Shown piece by piece: positions 1 through 9,789 of a DNA stretch of 64,000 nt (the first letter of the stretch is position 1; every line of letters begins with the position of its first letter). A model generated the notes under the pieces. That model was not told the origin of the DNA. It was given only the letters and a program-made list of their open reading frames with translations, and made no database searches. A program made the position numbers and the translations under genes. The stretch lies in the NCBI GenBank assembly GCA_038396625.1, contig CP121688.1, forward strand, positions 3,658,001 through 3,722,000, read 5' to 3'. The DNA comes from G038396625 sp038396625 (GTDB lineage: Bacteria > Bacillota > Clostridia > Peptostreptococcales > Thermotaleaceae).

Positions 1-915
1 CGCCGGTACTAAGCTCACAGCTAATCCTACCGTCACAATTTGTGGTAAATTAATTAAGGGAGCAGCCATTCCAGTTAATTGTCCATATAAGCTATTTGCA
101 GCTTCCTCAGTAAATCCTATGGATTGTAACCGTCTCATCACGATGGCCACATCAATCATATTCATAATTGGAAGAATCGCTGCACCAATAGTGATAGGAA
201 CTGCAATAGAAAAAATCCTATAAATAATTTTCTGGGAAGATTCTTGTTTTATAACAGGGTTTGCATGAATTTCATACAATATTTTTTCTCGTCTTCGATA
301 ATAAATAAATATAATCATCAGCGCACCTGTAATTGCACCTGCAGCTGCACCAAAGGAAGCCCCTGCCGCTGCTACCTCTGTCCCTTTCTTCAAAAGAACA
401 ATCGCCAGCACTAGTCCTACCACAGTTCTACCAAATTGTTCAATAATCTGTGATACAGCAGTAGGAACCATGTCTTGAAGTCCCTGAAAATATCCTCGAT
501 AGGCTGCCATAATAGGTACAAATAACAACGCTGGTGCAATCGCAACCATTGAATAGTATGCACCCGGATTTTTGATCAGCAGAACAATCCTCCTCGCACC
601 AAAAAATAAAATCGATGACGTCGTAATACCAATAATAAACAATAATATAAAAGACACTTTAAATACTCTATGTGCCCCATATCTATCCCCCATGGCATTT
701 TTTTCTGACACCAGTTTAGATATGGCTGTTGGAATTCCAGCGGTAGATATGGTCAGCAATAACACATAGATCGGATAAGATGCTTGATAATACCCCATCC
801 CTTCATCACCAATCATATTTCCAAGGGGGATTCGAAAAAAAGCCCCCATAATTTTTACAATAATTCCTGCCACGCCCAGTATGACAGCTCCCTTTAAAAA
901 TGATCTGCTACTCAT
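1..915 (-). CDS. SpoVB/YabM-like polysaccharide flippase (partial)
   Basis: Multispanning membrane protein of the MOP/MATE-like flippase superfamily (SpoVB, YabM, MurJ-like), expected to flip lipid-linked cell-wall or spore-cortex precursors across the membrane. The first 305 residues are present; the 3' end lies beyond the window. The start ATG at 915 is preceded by a GAGGAGGAA ribosome site. The N-terminus (MSSRSFLKGAVILGVAGII) is typical, followed by repeated hydrophobic helices and the pattern FRIPLGNMIG seen in this family. It follows spoVT in the same direction, exactly where B. subtilis has yabM. The family is clear; which member (SpoVB or YabM) is inferred from gene order. Confidence 0.85.
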   Translation of the reverse strand, partial: MSSRSFLKGAVILGVAGIIVKIMGAFFRIPLGNMIGDEGMGYYQASYPIYVLLLTISTAGIPTAISKLVSEKNAMGDRYGAHRVFKVSFILLFIIGITTSSILFFGARRIVLLIKNPGAYYSMVAIAPALLFVPIMAAYRGYFQGLQDMVPTAVSQIIEQFGRTVVGLVLAIVLLKKGTEVAAAGASFGAAAGAITGALMIIFIYYRRREKILYEIHANPVIKQESSQKIIYRIFSIAVPITIGAAILPIMNMIDVAIVMRRLQSIGFTEEAANSLYGQLTGMAAPLINLPQIVTVGLAVSLVPA

Positions 916-1011
916 TCACTTTCCTCCTCATCAAAAATCCAATGACCAAATCTATTATATCAGAAATATTTACCCATGGTACTATGTAAACATAAGTTTA
1001 TTTTTCTTCAC

Positions 1012-1033
1012 AAAAAAAGTAGCCATTGGCTAC
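1012..1033 (-). terminator. Rho-independent terminator after spoVT
   Basis: On the minus strand GTAGCC-aat-GGCTAC (1019-1033) is followed by seven T residues. It lies just past the spoVT stop and before the spoVB-like gene. Confidence 0.8.
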
Positions 1034-1071
1034 CTTAAAAATCCTATGTATTATTCCTCAGTTTTTATTCT

Positions 1072-1623
1072 CTATTGCTCCATCTGTTTTCCTAAGAAAT
1101 TTGCAGCCGTCTCCGCAACTTTTACTTCTAATTCAGTAAGCAATTTTTCCTCATCTTTAGATAAAATCACCACAGCCCCAATGGCATCTCCCTGTGTGAC
1201 AATTGGTGCAATAACTTGAGAAGTATATTTTTGCGTATCTGCTTGTTCTGCCGTTAGGGTGTATATTTTTTCCTTTTCTGTAACTAACAAGGATTTTTTT
1301 CCCTCCATGGCTCTTTCAAGATCTTTACTGACCCTTTTCTCCAAATATTCCTTTTTAGATCCTCCTGCCACTGCAATGATATTATCTCTATCTGCAACCA
1401 TTGCAACTTGACCCAAAGCATCATTGAGTGATTCAGCATATTCTGTAGCAAATTCTGCCAATTCACCAATTGGGGAATATTTCTTTAATATTACTTCGCC
1501 ATCTCTATCTGTAAATATTTCTAGTGGATCTCCTTCTCTAATTCTTAATGTACGTCTTATTTCCTTAGGAATTACAACTCTACCTAAATCGTCAATTCTT
1601 CTTACTATGCCTGTTGCTTTCAC
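1072..1623 (-). CDS. spoVT: Stage V sporulation protein T (AbrB-family regulator)
   Basis: Transcription factor active in the forespore, where it tunes sigma-G dependent genes. At 183 residues it has the usual SpoVT length. Residues 1-50 form the AbrB/MazE swapped-hairpin DNA-binding domain (MKATGIVRRIDDLGRVVIPKE is close to the family consensus). Residues 55-180 form the GAF-like sensor domain. It lies between prsA and the spoVB-like gene in the conserved mfd-spoVT-spoVB neighbourhood, with its own terminator downstream and a GGGAGG-type ribosome site upstream. Identification is secure. Confidence 0.97.
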   Translation of the reverse strand: MKATGIVRRIDDLGRVVIPKEIRRTLRIREGDPLEIFTDRDGEVILKKYSPIGELAEFATEYAESLNDALGQVAMVADRDNIIAVAGGSKKEYLEKRVSKDLERAMEGKKSLLVTEKEKIYTLTAEQADTQKYTSQVIAPIVTQGDAIGAVVILSKDEEKLLTELEVKVAETAANFLGKQMEQ

Positions 1624-1736
1624 GTAATTTCCCTCCTAATGTACTGGTTCTAAAGTCATTGTTGTAGCTTTATTATTTAACTAGAATACTCTTTTTATGC
1701 ATCTATGGAAATTTTTCTATATTTTAAAAAAATAAA

Positions 1737-1770
1737 ACCAACCAGCTATTTCGTGGAATAGATGGTTGGT
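1737..1770 (-). terminator. Terminator after prsA
   Basis: On the minus strand an ACCAACCA / TGGTTGGT stem with an inner CTATT/AATAG stem is followed by TTTATTTTTTT. It sits directly past the prsA stop. Confidence 0.85.
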
Positions 1771-1786
1771 ACATGCTTTAAATAGG

Positions 1787-2755
1787 TTATTGAATATTTT
1801 CTGGAAATTTCTTTATGTCGAAGTTTTCTTTAATTTTATCATACTTATCCATTAATGCTTTCTCCATAAAATCTCTTTTTATCATTTCTTTCACTTCTTC
1901 AAATTTTTTAATTTCATCTTTTTTATCCATTACCTTAATAATGTGATATCCAAAACTACTCTTCACAGGTTCGCTTACTTCTCCATTTTTCATAGAAAAA
2001 GCTACTTCTTCAAACTCCGGTACCATGACTCCCCTTGGAAAATACCCTAAGTCTCCTCCTTGTGAACCAGAACCTGGATCTTTAGAATGCTTTTTTGCTA
2101 ATTCTCCAAAGTCTTCTCCTGCTTTGATTTTTGCTAATATATCCTTTGCTTCTTTTTCTGTATCCACAAGAATATGACTTGCTTTTACTTGGACATCTCT
2201 ATAATCATCAATATGTTCATCATAATATTTCTTAAGTGCTCCGTCAGCTACATCCACTTCTTTCATAACTTCTTCTTGAAACTTCATCATATACATATCT
2301 GTTTTAATTTGACTTTTAATAAAACTTTCATCAATACCATTTTCTTCTAAGAATTTTTTTGCATCCTCTTGCTCATTCATACGTTCCATGTATTCTGCAT
2401 ACTGCTTTTCTATCTCTTTATCTTCTACTTTTACTTTCTTTTCTGCAAAGTATTGAATCACCACTTCATCATTAATCAGTTTCTCTAAAACATTTTCTTG
2501 TACTGCTTGAAGGAAAGTTTTTCCTCCTACATCTAAAGTCCATACTTTATCTCCATACATATCTTCATAATTTTTCTTAAATAAATTTAAATGCTTGTTA
2601 TAAAACACTGTGCTAATTTCTGTATCATTTACCTTAGCAACAATATCTGTTTCATTTCCATCAATCGCTTTTGTTTGACATCCCACCGTAAACATTGTCA
2701 CTAATATCAATAGCACAGCAAGATTTTTTTTTCCTTTTAGTTTTGCTAAACTCAC
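1787..2755 (-). CDS. prsA: PrsA-like foldase lipoprotein (parvulin peptidyl-prolyl isomerase)
   Basis: Extracytoplasmic folding factor anchored to the outer face of the membrane. Residues 1-26 form a lipoprotein signal peptide ending in a lipobox (TVGC, Cys26), so the mature protein is lipid-modified. An N-terminal SurA/PrsA-like helical region (about 30-185) is followed by a PpiC parvulin domain at about 190-285, with the hallmarks ASHILV, GEDFGELAKKHSKD and GGDLGYF, and then a helical tail. Length (322) is normal for PrsA. It lies between mfd and spoVT, a common position in Clostridia but not in B. subtilis. Its clients (secreted enzymes or penicillin-binding proteins) cannot be read from sequence. 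Confidence 0.92.
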   Translation of the reverse strand: MSLAKLKGKKNLAVLLILVTMFTVGCQTKAIDGNETDIVAKVNDTEISTVFYNKHLNLFKKNYEDMYGDKVWTLDVGGKTFLQAVQENVLEKLINDEVVIQYFAEKKVKVEDKEIEKQYAEYMERMNEQEDAKKFLEENGIDESFIKSQIKTDMYMMKFQEEVMKEVDVADGALKKYYDEHIDDYRDVQVKASHILVDTEKEAKDILAKIKAGEDFGELAKKHSKDPGSGSQGGDLGYFPRGVMVPEFEEVAFSMKNGEVSEPVKSSFGYHIIKVMDKKDEIKKFEEVKEMIKRDFMEKALMDKYDKIKENFDIKKFPENIQ

Positions 2756-2811
2756 AACATCCTCTCCCTCATATCCATATATTTGTCCCTATTCTTCATT
2801 ATATAATAAAA

Positions 2812-5800
2812 TCAATCATTGTGGAAACCACTAATTTTTTCTAAGAACTCCCTCAGTTCATGATGTCTCTTGTTATAATCTCGATATATAAACCTTATAT
2901 GTGGATTTGTTCCAGCATTAACTTGAACTCTATTCCCATAGGTGCTAATCATGTTTCCAATAAAACCAGGACTTATTCTATTTACTGTATCAAAGCCTAA
3001 CTTGCCATAACTTTCAGTTTCAGATACATGATTGATCCCTAGTTTTTGTGCCATTGCTTTAATATGGGCAATGGCAATTAGATTCATTACTGTATTTGGA
3101 ATGGTTCCAAATCGATCTTCAAGCTCTTCTTCAATGTCATAAGCATCTTTTTTATCTTGAATTGAAGCAATTTTTTTGTAGATTTCTAACTTATGATTCT
3201 CGTTAGAAATATACTTATCAGGTATAAAGGCATTCACACTGATTTCTACCGTTGTTTCAATAATTGGCTCCAATTGTTCTCCCTTCATTTCTCTTACCGT
3301 ATCCTCCAGCAGTTTACAGTATAAATCATATCCAATTGCAGCCATATGTCCATGCTGTTCTGCACCCAATAAATTACCTGCTCCTCTTATTTCGAGATCT
3401 CGCATAGCAATCTTAAACCCTGATCCAAATTCAGTAAATTCTTTAATGGCCTTTAGTCTTTTTTCTGCAATTTCCGTTAAAACTTTATCTTTCTGATAAG
3501 CAAGATAAGCATAGGCAAATCGATTGGATCTCCCTACCCTGCCTCTTAGCTGATACAATTGAGAAAGACCCATTTTATCTGCATCGTATATGACAATAGT
3601 ATTGACGTTGGATATATCTAAACCCGTTTCAATAATGGTAGTACATACCAAAACATCATATTCTCCATTCATAAAATCAATCATCACATTTTCCAATTCT
3701 CTTTCACTCATCTGCCCATGAGCAACACCTATTTTCGCCTCTGGAATCAGCTTTCTTAATTTTCCTGCCATTTGTTGAATTCCTTTTACACGATTAAATA
3801 CAAAATATACTTGTCCACCTCTTCCAATTTCCCTCAGAATTCCATCTCTTATAATCTCTTCGTTATATTCTATCACATAGGTCTGTACAGGGTATCTTTC
3901 CTCTGGAGGATCCTCAATGATACTCATATCCCGAAGTCCTATCAAAGACATGTGCAACGTTCTAGGAATAGGTGTAGCAGTTAAGGTTAATACATCTACA
4001 TTTTTACGAATCTGCTTAAGCGCCTCTTTATGCTGTACACCAAATCTTTGCTCCTCATCGATGATTAATAATCCTAAGTCCTTAAACTTTATATCCTTTG
4101 AAAGCAAACGATGGGTCCCTATAAGAATATCCACATTTCCCACCCGCACTTTATTAATAATCTCAGCTTGTTGTTTATCCGTTCTAAATCGACTTAATAC
4201 ATCTACCGTAATGGGAAATTCACGAAATCTTTGTACTAGCGTGTTATAATGCTGCTGTGCCAATATGGTAGTAGGAACCAAAAACGCTACTTGTTTTCCA
4301 TCCATCACACATTTGAATGCTCCCCTTATAGCCACTTCTGTTTTGCCATATCCCACATCTCCACAAAGTAATCGATCCATTGGAATAAGTCTTTCCATAT
4401 CTTTTTTAATTTCTTTGATACATCTTAACTGATCCGGTGTCTCTTCATAGGGAAAAGCATCTTCAAATTGTTTCTGCCAAGGAGTGTCCGATGCAAATTG
4501 ATGTCCCTTTTTCATCTGTCGTACTGCATTTAATTGCAGTAAATCCTTTGCCATATCCTCAATAGCATTTTTGGCTTTTGCCTTAGTCTTTTTCCACTCT
4601 GTTCCACCTAATTTATTTAATTTCGGTGTTCCAGCATCAGCACCAATATACTTTTGTACCATGTCCATCTGCTCAATGGGAACATATAGCATATCCTCTC
4701 CAGAATATTTCATCTTTAAGTAATCTTTTTTGGCACCTTGTACATTCAATTGTTCAATGCCTATATATTTTCCAATTCCATGACTTTCATGAACAATATA
4801 ATCTCCCACATTTAAATCTGCAAAGGATTTAATAGGTCTTGCATCTTTTCTTTTGCTAATTTTTCTTTTCTTCTTATGGGTTCCAAAAATTTCATCTTCT
4901 GTGATCACCAATAGATTATTATCATGGTATTCAAAACCTTTTCCTAAACTACCTTGTAGAATAAAAATTTGCCCCGGATTGATTCTCTTATTTGGCTCAG
5001 GTAAATAGGTACATTCAATTCCCTGATCTTTTAGACTAAGTTCTAAACTTTTTCCTCTTTCTTCATTACCACAGAGTAAAATAATTTTATAACCTCGTCG
5101 CTTTAGGTTTCTCAATTCTTCACAAAAAATATTTATTTTTCCATGAAAAGATTGCGCCATCTTAGTAGAGAAACTTACAATATATTTGGGTGCAAAGGAT
5201 GGATTATTTTTTGGCAAACTACTTAAGGCAAAAACATGTTTTTTGTGAATCTGCATAAGTAGTTGATCATAAGAAGTAATCAGTTCTAGTTGTGCGGGAA
5301 GAACTTCTCCTTTTTCTAGCAGTTCCTTAAACGATTCTCCAATTTCTTTCCATGCATTATGCGCTCTTTCCTTCACCCTTGAGGGCTCATCAATAAAAAT
5401 GAGCGCATCTTCCTGAAAATAATCGATTAGGGAGGATGTTTCTTGATAATAATAGGTCAAATAATTTTCAAAGCCTTGGGGATTTCCTTCTATCTCTAAA
5501 GCTTCCATAAATTGATTTAACTTTTCACACAAACGAGCATGAGTTGATTTTTTAAGTTTTTTAGAAAACTTTTCAAAATCATCTTTAATTTTTTGTATAG
5601 CCTGTTCTCTTAAGGTATGGTTTAATAAAATTTCCTGTGCAGGATAGACCATTACCTTGTTTAACTTTTCTAAGGATAGTTGGGATTCAATATCAAAACT
5701 ACGAATAGAATCTACCTCATTATCGAAGAGCTCTATTCTATAAGGATTCTCTGCTGTCACAGGAAAAAAGTCTATAATTCCTCCTCGAATACTAAACTGT

Positions 5801-6339
5801 CCCTTTGCTTCTACCATTCCTACACGTTCATATCCTAAAGATATTAGCATATTCAGCAATACATCTAGATCGATTACTTCTCCATATTGAATACAATAAA
5901 AATTTTGAGCGAATATAGATTTGGGCATTAATTTATTCAATACACTTTCAACAGAAGCTACAACAATGCATTTTTCTGCGCTAATTACTTTGATCATTGT
6001 ATTTAATCTTTCTTCAAGCTGCTGATGGCTGTGGGCGTCATAGTGAAAGAAAACCAGTTCCTTAGAGGGATATTGGTAACTATTGATTTCTTGAAAACAT
6101 TTTAAGTCCTCATACATCTTTTTAGCTTGATAACTGTTATAAGTGATAATCAAGCATTGTTTTTGATAAGTTTCGCTTAATGCAAATACAATATGAGGAA
6201 TTTGTGCGTCAATCAAACCATGGACCATTGTAGGACTTAATCCTTTATCCAAACTATATCGTAATGCCTCATACTCGCTTGAATCATTTAACCCCTCAAC
6301 AAAAGTATTGATTTTCAAATTTCTCACATCCTTCAACAA
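2812..6339 (-). CDS. mfd: Transcription-repair coupling factor
   Basis: ATP-dependent DNA translocase that removes RNA polymerase stalled at lesions and recruits UvrA. At 1175 residues it is full length. The N-terminal UvrB-like module covers about 1-470. The CarD-like RNA polymerase interaction domain is near 505-570 (GDYIVHESHGIGKYIGI). The RecG-like helicase core has Walker A GDVGYGKTE, motif II DEEQ (the Mfd/RecG variant) and motif III TATPIPRTL, and is followed by the TRG region and the C-terminal D7 domain. It is downstream of pth, as in Bacillus. The small anti-sigma gene fin that separates pth from mfd in B. subtilis is absent. Confidence 0.98.
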   Translation of the reverse strand: MLKDVRNLKINTFVEGLNDSSEYEALRYSLDKGLSPTMVHGLIDAQIPHIVFALSETYQKQCLIITYNSYQAKKMYEDLKCFQEINSYQYPSKELVFFHYDAHSHQQLEERLNTMIKVISAEKCIVVASVESVLNKLMPKSIFAQNFYCIQYGEVIDLDVLLNMLISLGYERVGMVEAKGQFSIRGGIIDFFPVTAENPYRIELFDNEVDSIRSFDIESQLSLEKLNKVMVYPAQEILLNHTLREQAIQKIKDDFEKFSKKLKKSTHARLCEKLNQFMEALEIEGNPQGFENYLTYYYQETSSLIDYFQEDALIFIDEPSRVKERAHNAWKEIGESFKELLEKGEVLPAQLELITSYDQLLMQIHKKHVFALSSLPKNNPSFAPKYIVSFSTKMAQSFHGKINIFCEELRNLKRRGYKIILLCGNEERGKSLELSLKDQGIECTYLPEPNKRINPGQIFILQGSLGKGFEYHDNNLLVITEDEIFGTHKKKRKISKRKDARPIKSFADLNVGDYIVHESHGIGKYIGIEQLNVQGAKKDYLKMKYSGEDMLYVPIEQMDMVQKYIGADAGTPKLNKLGGTEWKKTKAKAKNAIEDMAKDLLQLNAVRQMKKGHQFASDTPWQKQFEDAFPYEETPDQLRCIKEIKKDMERLIPMDRLLCGDVGYGKTEVAIRGAFKCVMDGKQVAFLVPTTILAQQHYNTLVQRFREFPITVDVLSRFRTDKQQAEIINKVRVGNVDILIGTHRLLSKDIKFKDLGLLIIDEEQRFGVQHKEALKQIRKNVDVLTLTATPIPRTLHMSLIGLRDMSIIEDPPEERYPVQTYVIEYNEEIIRDGILREIGRGGQVYFVFNRVKGIQQMAGKLRKLIPEAKIGVAHGQMSERELENVMIDFMNGEYDVLVCTTIIETGLDISNVNTIVIYDADKMGLSQLYQLRGRVGRSNRFAYAYLAYQKDKVLTEIAEKRLKAIKEFTEFGSGFKIAMRDLEIRGAGNLLGAEQHGHMAAIGYDLYCKLLEDTVREMKGEQLEPIIETTVEISVNAFIPDKYISNENHKLEIYKKIASIQDKKDAYDIEEELEDRFGTIPNTVMNLIAIAHIKAMAQKLGINHVSETESYGKLGFDTVNRISPGFIGNMISTYGNRVQVNAGTNPHIRFIYRDYNKRHHELREFLEKISGFHND

Positions 6340-6352
6340 ATTACAACACCAT

Positions 6353-6376
6353 AAGCCCAGGTTTTTACCTGGGCTC
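6353..6376. other. Hairpin between pth and mfd
   Basis: AGCCCAGGT / ACCTGGGCT stem with a four- to five-base loop. Neither strand has a clear T-tract after it, so it is not a standard terminator. It may be a processing or pausing site. Confidence 0.5.
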
Positions 6377-6425
6377 CCCTTATATTATTCATCACTAACC
6401 TTATAAAAATACAAGTCTTGCTATA

Positions 6426-6983
6426 CTAACCATTATATCTGCTCATAGCCATATTTATGCCTTCTTTTACCGCATCTTCTATGGCTTCTGCTGCCCTTTT
6501 TATAGTTTGATTCACTATTTCTATTTCTTCTTGAGAGAATCTACCCAATACATAGTCTGCTAGGTTACCATGTTGTGGCTTGCCTATGCCGATTCTGACT
6601 CTAGGAAAATCATCCAATTGAATTTCATAGATAATTGATCTCATCCCATTATGAGTTCCTGCACTTCCTTTGCTACGAAGCCTTAATTTTCCTACTTGAA
6701 GGTCTATATCATCATAAATTACGAACAGCTTTTCTGTATCTAGCTTATAAAAATTTACAATCTCTCTAATGCTTCGTCCACTTAAATTCATAAAAGTTTG
6801 TGGTTTTACCAGCATTACTTTTTTGTTATGGATCATTCCCTCACCAATTACTGCCTTATGTTTTATCTTATTGACAGTTATATTATTTCTATAGGCTAAA
6901 TAATCAATGGTATCAAAACCCACATTATGCCTTGTCCCTACATACTGTTTTCCCGGATTTCCTAGTCCAACAATTACAAACAT
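6426..6983 (-). CDS. pth: Peptidyl-tRNA hydrolase
   Basis: Recycles tRNA from prematurely released peptidyl-tRNA by cleaving the ester bond. The 185 residues match the family length. Visible are the N-terminal IVGLGNPG, TRHNVGF with the catalytic His, KPQTFMN and the DDIDL/GKLRLRSKGSAGTHNGMRSI stretch. An ATG three codons upstream (6992) abuts the AGAAAGG site, whereas the ATG at 6983 is about 9 bases from it and gives the family N-terminus MFVIVGLGNPG, so 6983 is chosen. It follows prs in the conserved order (spoVC in B. subtilis). Confidence 0.96.
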   Translation of the reverse strand: MFVIVGLGNPGKQYVGTRHNVGFDTIDYLAYRNNITVNKIKHKAVIGEGMIHNKKVMLVKPQTFMNLSGRSIREIVNFYKLDTEKLFVIYDDIDLQVGKLRLRSKGSAGTHNGMRSIIYEIQLDDFPRVRIGIGKPQHGNLADYVLGRFSQEEIEIVNQTIKRAAEAIEDAVKEGINMAMSRYNG

Positions 6984-7004
6984 GCTGTACATCCTTTCTA
7001 TTAC

Positions 7005-7034
7005 AAAAGTAGCCGTGGTATGCGACTACTTTTT
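7005..7034 (-). terminator. Terminator between prs and pth
   Basis: On the minus strand AAAAGTAGtCG / CGgCTACTTTT forms a hairpin immediately after the prs stop codon. It may be only partly effective, since pth follows in the same direction. Confidence 0.65.
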
Positions 7035-7044
7035 GCAGCATCTA

Positions 7045-7992
7045 TTAATCAAATAATTTACTTACAGACATATTCTCATAGATTCTTCGAATAGCTTCAG
7101 CGAAAATTCCTGCCACAGATAAAACCTTAATATTTGACAACTCTTTCTCCTTTGGTAACGGAATTGTATCTAATATGACAAGCTCTTTAATCACAGAGTC
7201 ATGGATACGTTCCATAGCAGGCCCTGATAATACTGGATGAGTACAGCATGCATAAACTTCTTTTGCACCGAAATCCTTTAAAGCCTTTGCACCCTGTGTA
7301 ATCGTTCCTGCTGTATCAATCATATCATCTATTAAGATTACATTTTTCCCATTTATATCTCCAATGATATTCATTACTTCTGAAACATTTGCTTTTGGTC
7401 TTCTTTTGTCTATGATTGCAATAGGTGCATCTAATAGATTCGCAAAGTTTCTAGCTCGTGTTACACTTCCTAAATCCGGTGATACAATCACTAAATCTTC
7501 TAATCCAATGTTCTTAAAATATTCCGCCAAAATAGGCACTCCTAAAAGGTGATCTACAGGTATATCAAAGTATCCTTGAATCTGTGCAGCATGTAAGTCC
7601 ATAGAAAGCACACGGTCTGCGCCTGCAGTAGTAATTAAATTCGCTACTAGCTTGGCAGTGATTGGATCCCTTGCCTTTGCTTTTCTGTCTTGGCGAGCAT
7701 ATCCATAATAAGGTACTACAGCAGTAATTCTACCTGCCGATGCCCTTTTTAATGCATCAATCATAATCAACAATTCCATGAGATTCTTGTTACCAGGTGC
7801 ACACGTAGATTGAACAACAAATACATCTGCGCCTCTCACTGTTTCATTGATATTTACCGTAATCTCTCCATCACTAAACGTTCCTACTACTGCATCTCCT
7901 AACGTTACACCAAGATCCTCACAAATCTTTAGTGCCAAGTCTTTACTGGCATTCCCAGCAAATACTTTGATATCATGTCCATTGATATTCAT
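7045..7992 (-). CDS. prs: Ribose-phosphate pyrophosphokinase (PRPP synthetase)
   Basis: Makes phosphoribosyl pyrophosphate from ribose 5-phosphate and ATP for nucleotide, histidine and tryptophan synthesis. The 315 residues fit class I enzymes. Visible are FSDGEI near the N-terminus, the YYGYARQDRK ATP-contact segment, SPDLGSVTRAR, the catalytic loop DKRRPKAN and the PRPP-binding motif LIDDMIDTAGT. The stop of glmU is only 18 bases upstream, so glmU and prs form an operon as in Bacillus. The ctc gene that follows prs in B. subtilis is missing. Confidence 0.98.
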   Translation of the reverse strand: MNINGHDIKVFAGNASKDLALKICEDLGVTLGDAVVGTFSDGEITVNINETVRGADVFVVQSTCAPGNKNLMELLIMIDALKRASAGRITAVVPYYGYARQDRKAKARDPITAKLVANLITTAGADRVLSMDLHAAQIQGYFDIPVDHLLGVPILAEYFKNIGLEDLVIVSPDLGSVTRARNFANLLDAPIAIIDKRRPKANVSEVMNIIGDINGKNVILIDDMIDTAGTITQGAKALKDFGAKEVYACCTHPVLSGPAMERIHDSVIKELVILDTIPLPKEKELSNIKVLSVAGIFAEAIRRIYENMSVSKLFD

Positions 7993-8010
7993 GCTATGCT
8001 CCTCCTCAAA

Positions 8011-9390
8011 TTAATCTTTTTTCAATAAACCCTTTTTTTCTACCCAGCCCATGATATTTCGCTGTTTCTCTCTAGCTACAGATAAAGCTCCTTCTGGCAC
8101 TTCCTTTGTAATCGTGGATCCTGTAGCAATATATCCATTTTGTTTTACCGTAACAGGTGCTACTAAATTCACATTACTTCCTACAAAGGCATTATCTTCA
8201 ACAGTGGTTTTATATTTATTTTTGCCATCATAATTAACAAATACTACCCCACAACCAATGTTTACATTTTTTCCCACTTGCGCATCACCTATGTAAGCCA
8301 AATGTGATGCTTTTGAACCATCTCCCATTGTGGAATTTTTTACTTCTACAAAATCTCCTATTTTTACCTTTTTCCCTAGTTTGCTATTAGGTCTTAAATA
8401 AGCATAAGGTCCCACATGGCAAGATTCATCTACGAAGCTATCTATAATCGTTGAGCTTTGGATTTCTACATTGTTTTTAATCACACTATTTTCAATGCGA
8501 CAATTATGACCAATGATGCAATCTTCACCAATTTCTGTATTTCCTTTCAAAATCGTCCCAGGATATAGGATTGTGTCTCTTCCAACCTTTACAGTTTTAT
8601 CTACATATGTGTTTTGAGGATGTAGGATTGTTACACCACTTTCCATAAGTTTCCTCAATATTTTACTTCGCATAATCTCCTCTGCCTGTGCCAGCTGAAT
8701 TCTTGAGTTTATTCCCATAATCTCTGTCTTGTCTTCTGCTTGATAAGCCCCTATTTGATATCCTTCTTGATTTAATATTTCTATTACATCCGTAATATAA
8801 TATTCTTTTTGAGCATTATTATTGGTAAGCTTTTTTAAAGCTCTTTTTAGTAGTTTTGCATCATAACAATAGATTCCCGAGTTTATCTCTTGAATATTTT
8901 TCTCTATTTCATCAGCATCTTTATGTTCTACAATTTTTATTACATGTCCTTTTTCATTTCTTACAATTCTTCCATAGCCTGTAGGGTCTTCAAATTTAGC
9001 TGTTAAAATTGTAGCTTGAAAATCTCCTGTTTTATGAAAATTGATAAGATTTTTAATCGTCTGTTCTTCTATCAAAGGAGTATCTCCACATAACAGCAAC
9101 ACATGCCCTTCATCAGGTAAATCTTTTTCTGCTTGCATTACTGCATGGCCTGTTCCCAACTGTTCTTGCTGCAAAGCAAATTGTACATTTCTATCTTTGA
9201 TGCTATTTTTCACCTGTTCTGCTTCATGTCCTATTACTAGAATGGTTTGTTGAACCTCTGCTTTTTCAGCCACATCCATCACATGGGCTACCATCGTTTG
9301 GCCGCAAACCTGATGTAAAACTTTTGGCAGCTTAGACTTCATTCTTGTACCCGCTCCTGCAGCCAATATAACAGCTGTAAGTTTATTCAT
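8011..9390 (-). CDS. glmU: Bifunctional UDP-GlcNAc pyrophosphorylase / GlcN-1-P acetyltransferase
   Basis: Catalyses the last two steps to UDP-N-acetylglucosamine, feeding peptidoglycan. The uridylyltransferase domain (1-230) has LAAGAGTRMKSKLPKVLH. The C-terminal half is a left-handed beta helix of hexapeptide repeats, with the acetyltransferase segment NSKLGKKVKIGDFVEVKNS. A GTG at 9399 also opens the frame, but AAGGAG is spaced 8 bases from the ATG at 9390, giving 459 residues beginning MNKLTAVILAAG. It is the first gene of a glmU-prs operon; spoVG, its usual upstream neighbour, is separated from it by a gene on the other strand. Confidence 0.97.
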   Translation of the reverse strand: MNKLTAVILAAGAGTRMKSKLPKVLHQVCGQTMVAHVMDVAEKAEVQQTILVIGHEAEQVKNSIKDRNVQFALQQEQLGTGHAVMQAEKDLPDEGHVLLLCGDTPLIEEQTIKNLINFHKTGDFQATILTAKFEDPTGYGRIVRNEKGHVIKIVEHKDADEIEKNIQEINSGIYCYDAKLLKRALKKLTNNNAQKEYYITDVIEILNQEGYQIGAYQAEDKTEIMGINSRIQLAQAEEIMRSKILRKLMESGVTILHPQNTYVDKTVKVGRDTILYPGTILKGNTEIGEDCIIGHNCRIENSVIKNNVEIQSSTIIDSFVDESCHVGPYAYLRPNSKLGKKVKIGDFVEVKNSTMGDGSKASHLAYIGDAQVGKNVNIGCGVVFVNYDGKNKYKTTVEDNAFVGSNVNLVAPVTVKQNGYIATGSTITKEVPEGALSVAREKQRNIMGWVEKKGLLKKD

Positions 9391-9789
9391 ATTTGCCACT
9401 CCTTATTATACATTATTTTTTATATTTTTTCTCCCCTAATATGCATTTTATCATCTTATATCAAAATGAATCTATCACAAGATAAAGATTTTGATATGTA
9501 TGACACATTTTTCTTCATTCTTGGATATGCTTGCATCCTATAAACGTACAATTCATGACCCTATATCCATAAAGCACTATCCGTCATTTAGTATATCATT
9601 TTTTTTCATATTCTGAAAGGATTCTGCAAACCCTCCTCTTAAAATTATCTTCTTTGACACAACTGTCTATTTTTGAAAATACCCTAAACCTTTTCACATA
9701 AATTACGAAAATTTGCCATCAATCTGTCACATTTCTTGGATAGAATAAAAACATAAAAAAATATCTATAAAAAAGGAGATGTTATAAAA
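9391..9789. other. Intergenic region with a perfect inverted repeat
   Basis: This gap lies between divergent glmU and the small secreted-protein gene and must hold both promoters. ATATCAAAAT (9458-9467) and ATTTTGATAT (9488-9497) form a perfect 10-bp inverted repeat 20 bases apart, about 70 bases upstream of the glmU start. It could be an operator or an RNA hairpin. No gene was seen here. Confidence 0.5.
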